Shown here in pieces: positions 26,877-36,100 of a DNA stretch of 64,000 bases. How positions within the stretch are numbered: position 1 is the first letter of the stretch; the number at the start of each line of letters is the position of its first letter. The DNA is from Rhodospirillum rubrum ATCC 11170 (GTDB lineage: Bacteria; Pseudomonadota; Alphaproteobacteria; Rhodospirillales; Rhodospirillaceae). Both the position numbers and the translations under genes were made by a program. The stretch lies in NCBI RefSeq assembly GCF_000013085.1, contig NC_007643.1, positions 2,279,001 to 2,343,000 on the forward strand, read 5' to 3'. The notes under the pieces were generated by a model. The model saw only the letters and a list, made by a program, of their open reading frames with translations, did not search any database and was not told the origin of the DNA.

Positions 26877-26908
26877 GGGGCCCGCCGGCATTGCGCCGGA
26901 CGGGCCCC
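26877..26908 (-). terminator. Hairpin after tRNA-Leu
   Basis: Arms 26877-26889 and 26896-26908 pair over 12-13 bp (GGGGCCCG core) around a short loop. It lies between the tRNA 3' end and mgtE. It has no T run, so it may be an imperfect terminator or a processing barrier. Confidence 0.5.
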
Positions 26909-26923
26909 TTGGTCAGTCTTTAT

Positions 26924-27010
26924 TGGTGCGGTCGAGAAGACTCGAACTTCCACGGCCTTTCGGCCACAGCGACCTCAACGCTGCGCGTCTACCAGTTCCG
27001 CCACGACCGC
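26924..27010 (-). tRNA. tRNA-Leu(GAG)
   Basis: The 87-nt gene has acceptor arms GCGGTCG and CGACCGC. The D arm contains TGGTAGACGC. The anticodon stem CAGCG/CGCTG surrounds loop TTGAGGT, giving anticodon GAG for CUC/CUU. A long variable arm (GGCCGAAAGGCC) and T loop TTCGAGT complete the class II leucine form. CCA is encoded. Confidence 0.96.
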
Positions 27011-27188
27011 ATCGTGGACTTGTCGTCGGTAGAAAGGGACATCCCCTTGAGGTCGGGAGCCCTGGTCTCGCTGGTTTTTGGCGTTTCGCTTCTTGCCCTG
27101 CGAGGGCGGATGAAATAGCAAACCCCTTGGACCTCGGCAATCCCTTTTCTTTCACGCCTCGCACTTTTTTTCGAAGGATCCCGTCGTT

Positions 27189-27839
27189 ATGGAGTGGCGT
27201 TTCGCCGATACCCCCGTTTCCTACCCCGAAGCCCTGGCCTTCATGGACGACCGCATCGCCAAGATCCGCGAGGATCGGGCCGGGGAATGCGTCTGGCTGC
27301 TTGAACACCCCCCGCTTTATACGGCGGGGACCAGCGCCGATCCGGCCGACCTGCTCAGCCCCGATCGCTTTCCGGTCTATGCCGCCGGGCGCGGCGGCCA
27401 ATACACCTATCATGGCCCCGGCCAACGCGTCGGCTATGTGATGCTCGACCTGCGTCGACGCGGCAAGGACGTGCGCTGCTTCGTGCATAATCTGGAAGAG
27501 CTGATGATCCGCGCCCTGGCCGAGTTCAATATCCGGGGCGAGCGCCGCGAGGGCCGGGTCGGCATCTGGGTGGCGCGCGGCGGCGGACGCGAGGACAAGA
27601 TCGGCGCCATCGGCGTGCGGGTCCGCCATTGGATCACCTTCCACGGCTTCGCCCTCAACGTCGAACCCGATCTGTCGCATTTCTCGGGCATCGTGCCCTG
27701 CGGCATCAGCGACCACGGGGTGACCAGCCTGTGGGATCTGGGCCAGACGGCGACACTCCAAGAGGTTGATTCCGCTTTGATGCGCAGCTTTGATGCGGTA
27801 TTTGGGCCCTGCCCGACGGAAAGCTTGACCTCGACGTGA
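27189..27839 (+). CDS. lipB: Octanoyl-[acyl carrier protein]:protein N-octanoyltransferase
   Basis: A 216-residue LipB that moves octanoate from acyl carrier protein to lipoyl domains, the first step of lipoate synthesis. The substrate pocket [16 protein letters not shown], catalytic Lys137 (EDKIGAIGV) and thioester Cys171 (GIVPCGIS) are all present. AAGGA precedes the ATG by about ten bases. It stands alone; lipA is not in the window. Confidence 0.95.
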   Translation: MEWRFADTPVSYPEALAFMDDRIAKIREDRAGECVWLLEHPPLYTAGTSADPADLLSPDRFPVYAAGRGGQYTYHGPGQRVGYVMLDLRRRGKDVRCFVHNLEELMIRALAEFNIRGERREGRVGIWVARGGGREDKIGAIGVRVRHWITFHGFALNVEPDLSHFSGIVPCGISDHGVTSLWDLGQTATLQEVDSALMRSFDAVFGPCPTESLTST

Positions 27840-27871
27840 ACCAATCGCGCCAAATATGCGTAGTATAGGCC

Positions 27872-28765
27872 ATGAAAGCGCCCTCTCCTCCTCTGCGCGC
27901 TCTGCTCATGACCGCGCTCTCGCCGCTGTTCGCCGCCTGTACGGTGGGAACGCTGAACGCGATCATTCCGTCCGATGGCTATCGGTCGCAAACCAATGTC
28001 GCCTATGGTCCCGACCCCCGCCAAAGGCTTGATGTCCATGTGCCCGTCGCCGCCGCGCCGGCCGATGGGCGGCCGGTGGCGGTATGGATCTATGGCGGCT
28101 CGTGGCAAAGCGGCGCGCGCGGCGACTACGCCTTTATCGCCGATACCCTGGCCGCGCTCGGCTGGATCACGGTCATTCCCGATTACCGGCTGTTCCCCGA
28201 GGTGCGCTTCCCCGCCTTTGTGGAGGACACCGCCCAGGCCGTGGCCTGGACAAGGTCGGAGCAGGCCCGCGACATTCTGGGGCCGACCAATGGCACCCTG
28301 GTGCTGATGGGCCATTCCGCCGGCGCCTATAACGCGGCGATGGTGGCTTATGATCCGCAGTGGCTGCGCGCGGCGCGGGCCGATCCGGCGATGGTCAGCG
28401 GGTTCGTCGGTCTGGCCGGCCCCTATAACCTGTTCCCCTATGACGTCGAGGTGACCAAGCGGGTCTTCGGCCACGAAACCGACCCCACCGTGGTCGAACC
28501 CTTGAGCCATATCACCGCCGCCTCGCCCCCGGCCCTGCTGGTCACCGGCCTGCGCGACACCGTCGTCGGCCCCTATCATACCGACGCCATGGAAGCAGCC
28601 TTGGCCGCCAAGGGCGTGGATCATAGGACGGTGCGCCTGGCCGACGCCAACCATGCCGGGGTGGTTCTGGGCCTGACCCGCTATTTCCGCGACAAGGCGC
28701 TGACGGTGCCCTTGGCGGCCTTTCTAAAAGGCCTGGAAAAGCCCGCGCCCCGACACGACGGTTGA
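27872..28765 (+). CDS. Alpha/beta hydrolase lipoprotein, esterase-like
   Basis: A 297-residue hydrolase with a signal peptide ending in a lipobox (LFAAC, Cys23), so it is probably membrane-anchored on the outside. Catalytic features are the oxyanion segment IYGGSW, the nucleophile Ser149 in GHSAGAYN, an acid in GLRDTVVG and a histidine in NHAGV. It resembles the BD-FAE/kynurenine-formamidase-like esterases. It is 32 bases after lipB and 108 before the RubisCO-like gene; a link to either is not evident. Confidence 0.8.
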   Translation: MKAPSPPLRALLMTALSPLFAACTVGTLNAIIPSDGYRSQTNVAYGPDPRQRLDVHVPVAAAPADGRPVAVWIYGGSWQSGARGDYAFIADTLAALGWITVIPDYRLFPEVRFPAFVEDTAQAVAWTRSEQARDILGPTNGTLVLMGHSAGAYNAAMVAYDPQWLRAARADPAMVSGFVGLAGPYNLFPYDVEVTKRVFGHETDPTVVEPLSHITAASPPALLVTGLRDTVVGPYHTDAMEAALAAKGVDHRTVRLADANHAGVVLGLTRYFRDKALTVPLAAFLKGLEKPAPRHDG

Positions 28766-28873
28766 CCGGGCGGCCGTTCACCCGATATTTCCCATCTGGA
28801 TCGGAGCGTTCTTGCGAATTCTCCACAAGCGTTCTGATGATCGGACCCTTCGGCGGGCCGCGGGAGACATCGC

Positions 28874-29998
28874 ATGACGGACAGACTGCGCGCGACCTAT
28901 CGGGTAAAGGCGACGGCGGCGTCGATCGAGGCCCGGGCCAAGGGAATCGCCGTTGAGCAGAGCGTTGAAATGCCGCTCTCGGCCATCGATGACCCGGCGG
29001 TTCTCGACGGCATCGTCGGCGTGGTCGAGGAGATCACCGAGCGCGGCGAGGACTGCTTCGAGGTGCGACTCGCCCTGTCGACCGCCACCATCGGCGGCGA
29101 TGCCGGTCAGCTTTTCAACATGCTGTTTGGCAACACCTCGCTGCAAGACGACACCGTCTTGCTTGATATCGATCTGCCCGACGATCTTCTGGCCAGCTTC
29201 GGCGGGCCCAATATCGGCGCGGCCGGCCTGCGCGCCCGGGTTGGGGCTTCGGCCGATCGGGCGCTGACCTGTTCGGCGCTCAAGCCCCAGGGACTGCCGC
29301 CCGACCGTCTGGCCGATCTGGCGCGGCGCATGGCGCTGGGCGGCCTGGATTTCATCAAGGACGATCACGGCATGGCCGATCAGGCCTATGCGCCCTTCGC
29401 CTCGCGGGTCGGCGCGGTGGCCGCGGCCGTCGACGAGGTCAACCGCCAGACCGGCGGCCAGACCCGCTACCTGCCCAGCCTGTCGGGCCACCTTGATCAG
29501 TTGCGTAGCCAAGTGCGCACCGGGCTTGACCATGGGATCGATACCTTCCTGATCGCGCCGATGATCGTTGGCCCTTCGACCTTTCACGCGGTGGTCCGCG
29601 AATTTCCCGGGGCGGCCTTCTTCGCCCATCCCACCCTGGCCGGACCGTCGCGCATCGCCCCGCCGGCCCATTTCGGCAAGCTGTTCCGCCTGCTTGGCGC
29701 CGATGCGGTGATTTTTCCCAATTCGGGCGGCCGCTTTGGCTATTCCCGCGACACCTGCCAAGCGGTGGCCGAGGCGGCGCTTGGCCCCTGGGGCGGCCTG
29801 CATGCCAGCCTGCCGGTGCCGGCCGGCGGCATGAGCCTTGCCCGCGTTCCCGAAATGATCGCGACCTATGGCCCCGATGTCATCGTGCTGATCGGTGGCA
29901 ACCTGCTTGAAGCCCGCGACCGCCTGACCGAAGAAACCGCCGCCTTCGTCGCCTCGGTGGCCGGGGCCGCAAGCCGAGGCTGCGGGTTGGCGCCGTAG
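28874..29998 (+). CDS. RubisCO-like protein, methylthioribulose-1-phosphate isomerase type
   Basis: A 374-residue RubisCO-like protein. In R. rubrum this protein isomerises 5-methylthioribulose 1-phosphate to 1-methylthioxylulose 5-phosphate (established there; applied here by inference). Lys137 in ALKPQG and the carbamylation lysine Lys162 in FIKDDHG are kept. The metal-ligand Glu of true RubisCO, found next after KxD, is His165 here. The loop-6 lysine region reads NSGGRFGYS with no lysine. The length is 80-90 residues shorter than form II RubisCO. GGGAG precedes the ATG. The partner cupin begins 934 bases downstream, beyond brnTA on the other strand. Confidence 0.92.
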   Translation: MTDRLRATYRVKATAASIEARAKGIAVEQSVEMPLSAIDDPAVLDGIVGVVEEITERGEDCFEVRLALSTATIGGDAGQLFNMLFGNTSLQDDTVLLDIDLPDDLLASFGGPNIGAAGLRARVGASADRALTCSALKPQGLPPDRLADLARRMALGGLDFIKDDHGMADQAYAPFASRVGAVAAAVDEVNRQTGGQTRYLPSLSGHLDQLRSQVRTGLDHGIDTFLIAPMIVGPSTFHAVVREFPGAAFFAHPTLAGPSRIAPPAHFGKLFRLLGADAVIFPNSGGRFGYSRDTCQAVAEAALGPWGGLHASLPVPAGGMSLARVPEMIATYGPDVIVLIGGNLLEARDRLTEETAAFVASVAGAASRGCGLAP

Positions 29999-30067
29999 AG
30001 AATAAAGCGAAGCCTCGTCCCACTCTGGTCAAGGTCGCCAAGGGATTTGGTCCACGCTAGAAAAAGG

Positions 30068-30382
30068 TCAGCGTTTTGACCTCAACTCGCTTTCCATATA
30101 CGCCCTCAGAACCGCGTTGATACGGGTTTGATAGCGGGTGCTGGTGGTTTTAAAAAACGCCAGGACGTCTTTATCAAGGCGGATACTTACGGCTTCTTTA
30201 AGGGGAGGCTCGACAATCGCCGCTTGCGCGAACCACGCCTCGTCGGCAAGGGGTGCCGCATCAAGATCGGCTGTGACCGCATCTTCGATGTCGGCATCGG
30301 TCAGGACATCGAAGCGAGACCAATCACTCTCCTTGGTTTTTGGCGACGCCAGCGAGCGTCGCGTAATACGTTCTTCGCTCAC
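30068..30382 (-). CDS. brnA: BrnA-family antitoxin
   Basis: A 104-residue antitoxin. The C-terminal ribbon-helix-helix-like part, SIRLDKDVLAFFKTTSTRYQ then TRINAVLRAYM, is typical of BrnA, which binds BrnT and its own promoter. The middle has an acidic stretch LTDADIEDAVTADLDAAPL. GTG at 30382 is taken as the start because family members begin MSxERI as here. The gene overlaps the end of brnT by 59 bases, longer than usual, so a downstream start is possible. Confidence 0.85.
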   Translation of the reverse strand: MSEERITRRSLASPKTKESDWSRFDVLTDADIEDAVTADLDAAPLADEAWFAQAAIVEPPLKEAVSIRLDKDVLAFFKTTSTRYQTRINAVLRAYMESELRSKR

Positions 30383-30617
30383 GTGTTTGCGCCTTTCGTG
30401 CTGAAATAATCCGACATACCGTACCACGCCACGTGTAAACAACCGCGATAACCCGAGAGTTCACCTCTCCAAAAGCAATAAATCTATCTTCATTACCAAT
30501 TTTCTTGCCTTGAGCCGTTGCAATGACCCCATTCCATATCAAGATGGCATCTTCAAAATCAATGCCATGCTTAACTATATTTGTTTTATTTTTACTCTCG
30601 TCCCACTCAAATTCCAT
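30324..30617 (-). CDS. brnT: BrnT-family ribonuclease toxin
   Basis: A 97-residue RelE-fold toxin beginning MEFEWDESKNKTNIVKHGID, the standard BrnT opening, followed by FEDAILIWNG and a late RIISARKAQTRERR. BrnT cleaves mRNA when free. Codons and flanks are much richer in A and T than the neighbouring metabolic genes, which suggests recent arrival. It is oriented against the RubisCO-like gene and the cupin gene and lies between them. Confidence 0.88.
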   Translation of the reverse strand: MEFEWDESKNKTNIVKHGIDFEDAILIWNGVIATAQGKKIGNEDRFIAFGEVNSRVIAVVYTWRGTVCRIISARKAQTRERRTYYATLAGVAKNQGE

Positions 30618-30932
30618 TTTTGGAGACTCTAAAATGAAACTTTATTTAGAAATAACCAAAAATGTTTTTGATCCTTCATGATCTGGCCGCACCTTTCTGA
30701 TAGGAAGGGAAGAGCGTCCTTATAAGAGAAAGAGAGCATCACTCTGACGATATGACAAAATAACCAGGCCCCTAGCGCAGGCAGATCCCTGCCCTGTATA
30801 TACAAACGTAAATCACCCTTGAAGTCCTGTCAAAAAACGCGGCGATTTTCCACCTGACCGATCGAAAAATCCGCATCTCCCGCCGTTATCCGTCAGGAAC
30901 TCCGCCGGTGAAAAATGATGGAGAGCCCATTC
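30618..30932. other. Intergenic region between brnT and the cupin gene
   Basis: A 315-base gap with no gene. The first 50 bases are AT rich and should hold the brnT promoter and BrnA operator. A perfect TGTATATACA palindrome is at 30795-30804. The right part should hold the cupin promoter. No SAM-type riboswitch fold was recognised, although it would make sense for a methionine-salvage gene. Confidence 0.4.
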
Positions 30933-31403
30933 ATGAGTGATTCGAACGACGACCGGCCCTTTCGGCCCTTTCAATCCCAGTATCGCTGGCCGGGCGTCGA
31001 TCTGCTCGCCTATAAGGAGGAAGGCAGCGCGCCCTTTCGCTCGGTCACCCGTCAGGTGCTGTTCTCGGGCAATGGATTGACCGGCGAGCTGCGCTATTTC
31101 GAGGTTGGGCCGGGCGGTCATTCGACCCTGGAGCGCCACCAGCACGCCCATGGGGTGATGATCCTCAAGGGCCGGGGCCATGCCATGGTCGGCCGGGCGG
31201 TGAGCGCGGTCGCGCCTTATGATCTGGTGACGATTCCGGGGTGGAGCTGGCACCAGTTCCGCGCCCCAGCCGACGAAGCCTTGGGCTTCCTATGCATGGT
31301 CAACGCCGAACGCGACAAGCCCCAGCTGCCGACCGAGGCCGATCTGGCGATGCTGCGCGCCGACGACGCGGTCGCGGCCTTCCTTGACGGGCTGGCGGGA
31401 TAA
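30933..31403 (+). CDS. Cupin, 1-methylthioxylulose-5-phosphate methylsulfurylase type
   Basis: A 156-residue single-domain cupin. In R. rubrum the cupin beside the RubisCO-like gene removes methanethiol from methylthioxylulose 5-phosphate to give 1-deoxyxylulose 5-phosphate, an isoprenoid precursor. Likely metal ligands are Glu67, His69, His73 (in LERHQHAHG) and His107 (WSWHQF). Cys121 (GFLCMVNA) is the only cysteine, fitting a catalytic thiol. The start at 30933 has GGAGAG seven bases upstream; an ATG 18 bases earlier has none. Confidence 0.9.
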   Translation: MSDSNDDRPFRPFQSQYRWPGVDLLAYKEEGSAPFRSVTRQVLFSGNGLTGELRYFEVGPGGHSTLERHQHAHGVMILKGRGHAMVGRAVSAVAPYDLVTIPGWSWHQFRAPADEALGFLCMVNAERDKPQLPTEADLAMLRADDAVAAFLDGLAG

Positions 31404-31448
31404 GGGGCTCCGGCCGGGAGACGATCGCCGGCCGGGGCGCCCGGAGGG

Positions 31449-31515
31449 TTAGAGCGGCGCGCGTGAAACCAAAGTCCGCGCATACCGCTCTAACATGCTG
31501 ATATTTAAGCAAATC
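31449..31515. repeat. Intergenic repeat: TTAGAGCGG hairpin plus TTTAAGCAAATC
   Basis: TTAGAGCGG (31449-31457) pairs with CCGCTCTAA (31485-31493) to form a hairpin after the cupin gene. TTTAAGCAAATC follows at 31504-31515 and matches 18949-18960. Related TTAGAGCGG...CTCTAGAA strings occur near 16808-16836 and CTCTAGAA near 36079. This looks like a dispersed intergenic element. Confidence 0.5.
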
Positions 31516-31553
31516 TCTGTCGCAGTCTGCTTCAGAATGCTAAGGGATCTGCT

Positions 31554-32606
31554 CTAGAAGCGATAGGACAGGCTGATCGATCCGAAGATATCGGGCTTGT
31601 CCTGACCGTCGAATTCGGGCGAGCGGATGGCCTGGGTATAGGTCACCCGGGTATTGCCAAGGGTCACCGCCACGCCGGCCTGAACGTCGCCCACGAAGAT
31701 CTTCTTGTCGACGCTGGGGCTGTCGCGGAAGGTGTTGCCATCGAGGAAGATGTTGCGGGCGACGGCGCGGCCTTCGACGCCGGCGAACAGATAGCCGCCC
31801 AGACCGCCGGTCGGTTCGAACTGGGTCGAGCCGGGAAGGCTGGGGCGGATGCGCGGCGGGCCGTAATCATCGGGCAGGTTGAAGCCGACCCGCACGGTGC
31901 CGCCACCGGCGGCATAGGTATAAACGTTGCCCAGGGCGGCGCCGGCATGGGGCGAGAAGTCGAAGCCCAGGCCACCGGCCTTGAAGCTGCCCAAGGCCCG
32001 CCACATGCGTTCGTAATAGAGCACGGCGCCCGGCTCGTTATGCAATTGCGAGCCCCAGCCCTTGGCCGTATCGACGCCGATCAGGCTATGGAAGTTGTTC
32101 TGGGTCTCTTCGCCCAGGGCCCAGGGACCGACCACGCCCAAGTCGATTTCCAGGCGGTCAAGGGTATTGCCGGTTTCGGCCAGATAGCCCAGGCCGATAT
32201 AGGTCCAGCCCGCATAGGGGCGATCATCGGGATCGGGATCATCGGCCTGGGTGTCGGACGGCGTGAAAATGCTCTGACCAAAGCTCAGGCTGTAGCGCTT
32301 GATCGAATTGGTCGGAAAGAACGGCAAGGCGTTGCCGACTTCCTGGGCCCAGATCGGCATATCGCCGGTCCCCGACAACCAGGTGGCATGAAGGCCGTTG
32401 GTGTAATGCTGGTCGGTCCCGGAAAAGCCGAACTTGTCGTTTTCAACCTGAATCGACAGCGTGCCGTCATCCCACTTGGGATAATAGGACGGCGTACCGG
32501 TATCGGGATCGATCTGTTCGGTCGGATCGGCGGCGCTGGCGGGCGCGGCGACCACGGCGCAGCCCAGTGCGGCGGCCCCTAGAAGGGAAAACATCGGGCG
32601 CATCAT
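31554..32606 (-). CDS. LpxR-like outer-membrane protein (DUF2219)
   Basis: A 350-residue protein with a signal peptide (AAALGCAVVAAPASAA) and a beta-rich body ending in a C-terminal Phe (SISLSYRF), as in outer-membrane barrels. ENDKFG (55-60) and TDQHYTNGL (64-72) match the active-site strands of LpxR, which removes the 3'-acyloxyacyl chain from lipid A; DDRPYAGW is also a family block. The start at 32606 has GGAG about ten bases upstream. Expected to modify lipopolysaccharide. Confidence 0.82.
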   Translation of the reverse strand: MMRPMFSLLGAAALGCAVVAAPASAADPTEQIDPDTGTPSYYPKWDDGTLSIQVENDKFGFSGTDQHYTNGLHATWLSGTGDMPIWAQEVGNALPFFPTNSIKRYSLSFGQSIFTPSDTQADDPDPDDRPYAGWTYIGLGYLAETGNTLDRLEIDLGVVGPWALGEETQNNFHSLIGVDTAKGWGSQLHNEPGAVLYYERMWRALGSFKAGGLGFDFSPHAGAALGNVYTYAAGGGTVRVGFNLPDDYGPPRIRPSLPGSTQFEPTGGLGGYLFAGVEGRAVARNIFLDGNTFRDSPSVDKKIFVGDVQAGVAVTLGNTRVTYTQAIRSPEFDGQDKPDIFGSISLSYRF

Positions 32607-32882
32607 CGGACGCGAACTCCACAAATTGGAAGAGGTCTGGGGGGTGACGGGAGGAACGGGGGTGGAGACCGCAAAAAGGCGGCATGACGGCAAGAAGATG
32701 CTCTTTCGCGCCGCAAAAGAAAACGCCTTGAATGGCTCGTGGTTGCGAAAAATCTTGAATAAGCCCGCATGCCCTATCCCGGCACCGCCGACCAGCCGCT
32801 AGACAGCGCTCAGTCGGGGTGATTTGCTGATCCTACCGCCGTTCCCCCCCTCCCCCAAGCCTGGACCGCCTCAAGGACTGTC

Positions 32883-33806
32883 ATGACGATTCTTTTCAAC
32901 GGCCCGACACTTCCCCAAGAGATCTGGCAAACGGCGCTGCACCGCGCCCTGGCGCCGCGCCCGCTGGCCGTCTGGCCCGATGTCGATCCGGCTAGCGTCT
33001 CCACCCTGATCTGCTGGCGCCATGGCGAAGCGATCATTCCCCACTTGCCCAACCTGCAAAGGGTGATCACCCTAAGCGCCGGAGTCGATCACCTGCTGGC
33101 CGCCGGCCTGCCCGAAGGGGTGGAGATCATCCGCCTGGAAGACGCCGGCATGGGGGCGCAGATGGCCGAATACGCCCTGCATTGGGCCCTGCATTTCCAG
33201 CGCGACTTTGATCGCCACATCGCCGCCACCCGGGCCGGCCTGTGGGAAAAACGCCCCTATCGCCCGGCCTCTGACCTTCCTTGCGGCATCCTCGGCTTTG
33301 GAACCCTGGGCCGGGTGGTCGCCGATCGCCTGCTCGCCGCCGGCTTTCCAGTCAATGGCTGGTCGCGCCGCGGCCAGGGCTATCCGGGCGTGCGCCCCTT
33401 TGCCGGAGCCGATCACCTGGAAGCCTTCCTGAAGGCCAGCGAGATCGTCATCAATCTGCTGCCGGCCACGCCGGAAACCCGCCATCTGCTTGATGAGCGG
33501 CGCTTGGCCGCCCTGCGCCCGGGCGCCGTGGTGATCAACCTCGGACGGGGGGCGACCCTCGACGAGGCGGCGCTGATCGCCGCCCTGAACGCGGGCGCCT
33601 TGCGCGCCGCCGTTCTGGATGTCACCGACCCCGAGCCCCCGGCCGCCGACAGCCCCTTGCGCCGCCATCCCGCCGTCAGCCTGACCCCGCATCTCGCCGC
33701 CGAAACCCTGCCCGACCCGGCCGCCGCCCAGGTCGCCCGGGTGATCAAGGCGGTGGAGCGCGGCGAAACACCCCCCGGTCTGGTCGCCCGTGACCGGGGG
33801 TATTAA
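32883..33806 (+). CDS. ghrA: 2-hydroxyacid dehydrogenase, GhrA-like
   Basis: A 307-residue D-isomer-specific 2-hydroxyacid dehydrogenase that would reduce glyoxylate or hydroxypyruvate. The nucleotide-binding segment is CGILGFGTLGRVVADRL (about 134-150). Catalytic Arg is expected in NLGRGATLDE, Glu in DVTDPEP, and His in LTPHLAAET. The order and short length match GhrA. AAGGA precedes the ATG. The next gene is convergent, 11 bases away. Confidence 0.88.
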   Translation: MTILFNGPTLPQEIWQTALHRALAPRPLAVWPDVDPASVSTLICWRHGEAIIPHLPNLQRVITLSAGVDHLLAAGLPEGVEIIRLEDAGMGAQMAEYALHWALHFQRDFDRHIAATRAGLWEKRPYRPASDLPCGILGFGTLGRVVADRLLAAGFPVNGWSRRGQGYPGVRPFAGADHLEAFLKASEIVINLLPATPETRHLLDERRLAALRPGAVVINLGRGATLDEAALIAALNAGALRAAVLDVTDPEPPAADSPLRRHPAVSLTPHLAAETLPDPAAAQVARVIKAVERGETPPGLVARDRGY

Positions 33807-33817
33807 AAAACGCTCCC

Positions 33818-35941
33818 TCAGCGCCCGGTCGAGCGCCGGGGACGGCCCCGGCCGGGCTTGGCGCCCGGCGCCGCGTCGCGCGGGCAGGACGGGGCGCCGC
33901 GCGTCGGGTCATAGGGGCCTTGGCCCTGGCGGGTTTGCTGGGTAAGGAAGGTTTGGGCACCGTTCTTGCGCCCGGCCCGCGCCCCCTCGCCGCCGGCCAA
34001 TCCGGTGCCGGTGGGCTGGTGGCCGGGGATCAGGTGCTTCTTGCTCATGCCGATCAGATCGGTACGGCCCATCTGGCGCAGGGCCTCGCGCAGCATCGGC
34101 CAGTTCTCGGGATCGTGGTAGCGCAAGAAGGCCTTGTGCAGACGGCGCTGGCGCAGGCCCTTGGCCGTCGCCACCACCGGCCCGTCGCGGCGCACCGGCT
34201 TCAAGGGGTTGCGCTCGCCGTGGTACATGGCGGTGGCCAGCGACATCGGCGAGGGCAGGAAGGTTTGCACCTGATCGGCGCGGAAGTGATTGCGCTTGAG
34301 CCACAGGGCAAGGTTCATCATATCCTCATCCGTGGTTCCCGGATGGGCGGCGATGAAATAGGGGATGAGGAACTGCTGCTTGCCGGCCTGCTTGCTGAAG
34401 GTCTCGAACAGGGCGCGGAAGCGATCATAGGCTCCCATGCCCGGCTTCATCATCAGCGCCAGCGGCCCGTCCTCGGTATGTTCCGGGGCGATCTTCAGAT
34501 AGCCGCCGACATGGTGGGTGACCAGTTCCTTGACATAGGCCGGGGTCTTGACCGCCAGATCGTAGCGCAGGCCCGAGGCGATGGTGATCTTCTTCACGCC
34601 CTGGATGGCGCGGGCCTTGCGATACAGATCGACCAGCGGCGTCTGATCGGTTTCCAGGTTCTTGCAGATATCGGGATAGACGCAAGACCAGCGCCGGCAG
34701 ACCGCCTGGATCTTGGGGTCACTGCAATTCAGCCGCCACATATTGGCCGTCGGCCCGCCCAGGTCGGAGACGACGCCGGTGAAGCCCTCGGTCTTGTCGC
34801 GAATCTGTTCGATCTCGCGCAGGATGGAGCCTTCCGAACGGCTTTGGATCACCTTGCCCTCGTGCTCGGTGATCGAGCAGAACGAACAGCCGCCAAAACA
34901 GCCGCGCATGACATTGACCGAGAAGCGGATCATCTCCCAGGCGGGAATGCGCGCCCCGCCATAGGACGGATGGGGGGCGCGGGCATAGGGCAGTTCGAAC
35001 ACCCGGTCCATCTCGCCGGTTTCCAGGGGCAGCGGCGGCGGATTGAGCCAGACCTCGCGGTCGCCATGGGCCTGGACCAGCGGCCGGGCATGGCCGGGAT
35101 TGCTTTCCAGATGGCCGACGCGGCTGGCGTGGGTGTATTGCACCGGATCGTCGCGCACCACCTCGTAGGACGGCAGGCGGATGACCGCAGGCACCCCTAG
35201 GGGACCGCGCGGCATGGCGCCGCTGTCGGCATCGACATCGCTGGCGTCAAGCACCGCCCAGCCTTCGGGAACCCTGGGCAGCATATAGGCGGTGCCGCGC
35301 AGGTCGCGGATGGTCGAAATCGCCTCGCCCTTGGCCAAGCGGTGGGCCAACTCGATCAAGGCCCGCTCGGCATTGCCAAACAGCAAGATATCGGCCTTGG
35401 AATCAAGCATCACCGAGCGCCGCACCTTGTCGGACCAATAATCATAATGGGCGACCCGGCGCAGCGAGGCCTCGATGCCGCCAAGCACGATCGGCACATC
35501 GCGAAAGGCCTCGCGGCAACGCTGGGAATAGACGGTGACGGCGCGATCGGGGCGGCGCCCACCCTCGGCGCCCGGGGTATAGGCGTCGTCCTTGCGGATC
35601 TTGCGGTCCGAGGTATAGCGGTTGACCATGGAATCCATGTTGCCCGCCGTCACCCCGAAGAACAGCGTCGGCCGGCCCAGTGCGCGGAAGGGGTCGGCGC
35701 TGGTCCAATCGGGTTGGCTGATGATGCCGACGCGGAAGCCCTGGGCTTCAAGAACGCGGCCGATCACCGCCATGCCGAAGCTGGCATGATCGACATAGGC
35801 ATCGCCGGTCACCACGATGATGTCGCAGGCGTCCCAGCCAAGCGCGTCCATCTCGGCCCGCGACATCGGCAAAAAAGGCGCCGTGCCCAGGCGCTTGGCC
35901 CAGAACGGCTTATAGGAAAACAGGCTTTTGGCGGCTTCCAC
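33818..35941 (-). CDS. YgiQ-family radical SAM protein
   Basis: A 707-residue protein. The radical SAM cluster cysteines are Cys348, Cys352 and Cys355 in [12 protein letters not shown]. An N-terminal cobalamin-binding-like region precedes it ([18 protein letters not shown], and [11 protein letters not shown]). The C-terminal 60 residues are basic and low in complexity, with RxGRGRPRR-like repeats. The reaction is unknown. It is well conserved across bacteria and usually stands alone, as here. Confidence 0.9.
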   Translation of the reverse strand: MEAAKSLFSYKPFWAKRLGTAPFLPMSRAEMDALGWDACDIIVVTGDAYVDHASFGMAVIGRVLEAQGFRVGIISQPDWTSADPFRALGRPTLFFGVTAGNMDSMVNRYTSDRKIRKDDAYTPGAEGGRRPDRAVTVYSQRCREAFRDVPIVLGGIEASLRRVAHYDYWSDKVRRSVMLDSKADILLFGNAERALIELAHRLAKGEAISTIRDLRGTAYMLPRVPEGWAVLDASDVDADSGAMPRGPLGVPAVIRLPSYEVVRDDPVQYTHASRVGHLESNPGHARPLVQAHGDREVWLNPPPLPLETGEMDRVFELPYARAPHPSYGGARIPAWEMIRFSVNVMRGCFGGCSFCSITEHEGKVIQSRSEGSILREIEQIRDKTEGFTGVVSDLGGPTANMWRLNCSDPKIQAVCRRWSCVYPDICKNLETDQTPLVDLYRKARAIQGVKKITIASGLRYDLAVKTPAYVKELVTHHVGGYLKIAPEHTEDGPLALMMKPGMGAYDRFRALFETFSKQAGKQQFLIPYFIAAHPGTTDEDMMNLALWLKRNHFRADQVQTFLPSPMSLATAMYHGERNPLKPVRRDGPVVATAKGLRQRRLHKAFLRYHDPENWPMLREALRQMGRTDLIGMSKKHLIPGHQPTGTGLAGGEGARAGRKNGAQTFLTQQTRQGQGPYDPTRGAPSCPRDAAPGAKPGRGRPRRSTGR

Positions 35942-36100
35942 TCTATCCTCCGGCTCCCGCGGACGCCCCCCCGCCGCCGGATACTTTAAAAACGCTTGCT
36001 GGGGGCGAGTTTTACCCTAAGGCGCGGCGGAAACAAAGCACGGCCCGCAGCGCCACCGCCTTATCTCTGAAAATTCGCTCTAGAATACTTCTCTAGATCA

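Noticed and set aside
28874-29998. A true carbon-fixing RubisCO
   Set aside because: It is too short, lacks the loop-6 lysine and has His for a metal-ligand Glu.
30618-30932. A SAM riboswitch before the cupin gene
   Set aside because: It would suit the pathway, but no conserved SAM-I or SAM-II core was recognised.
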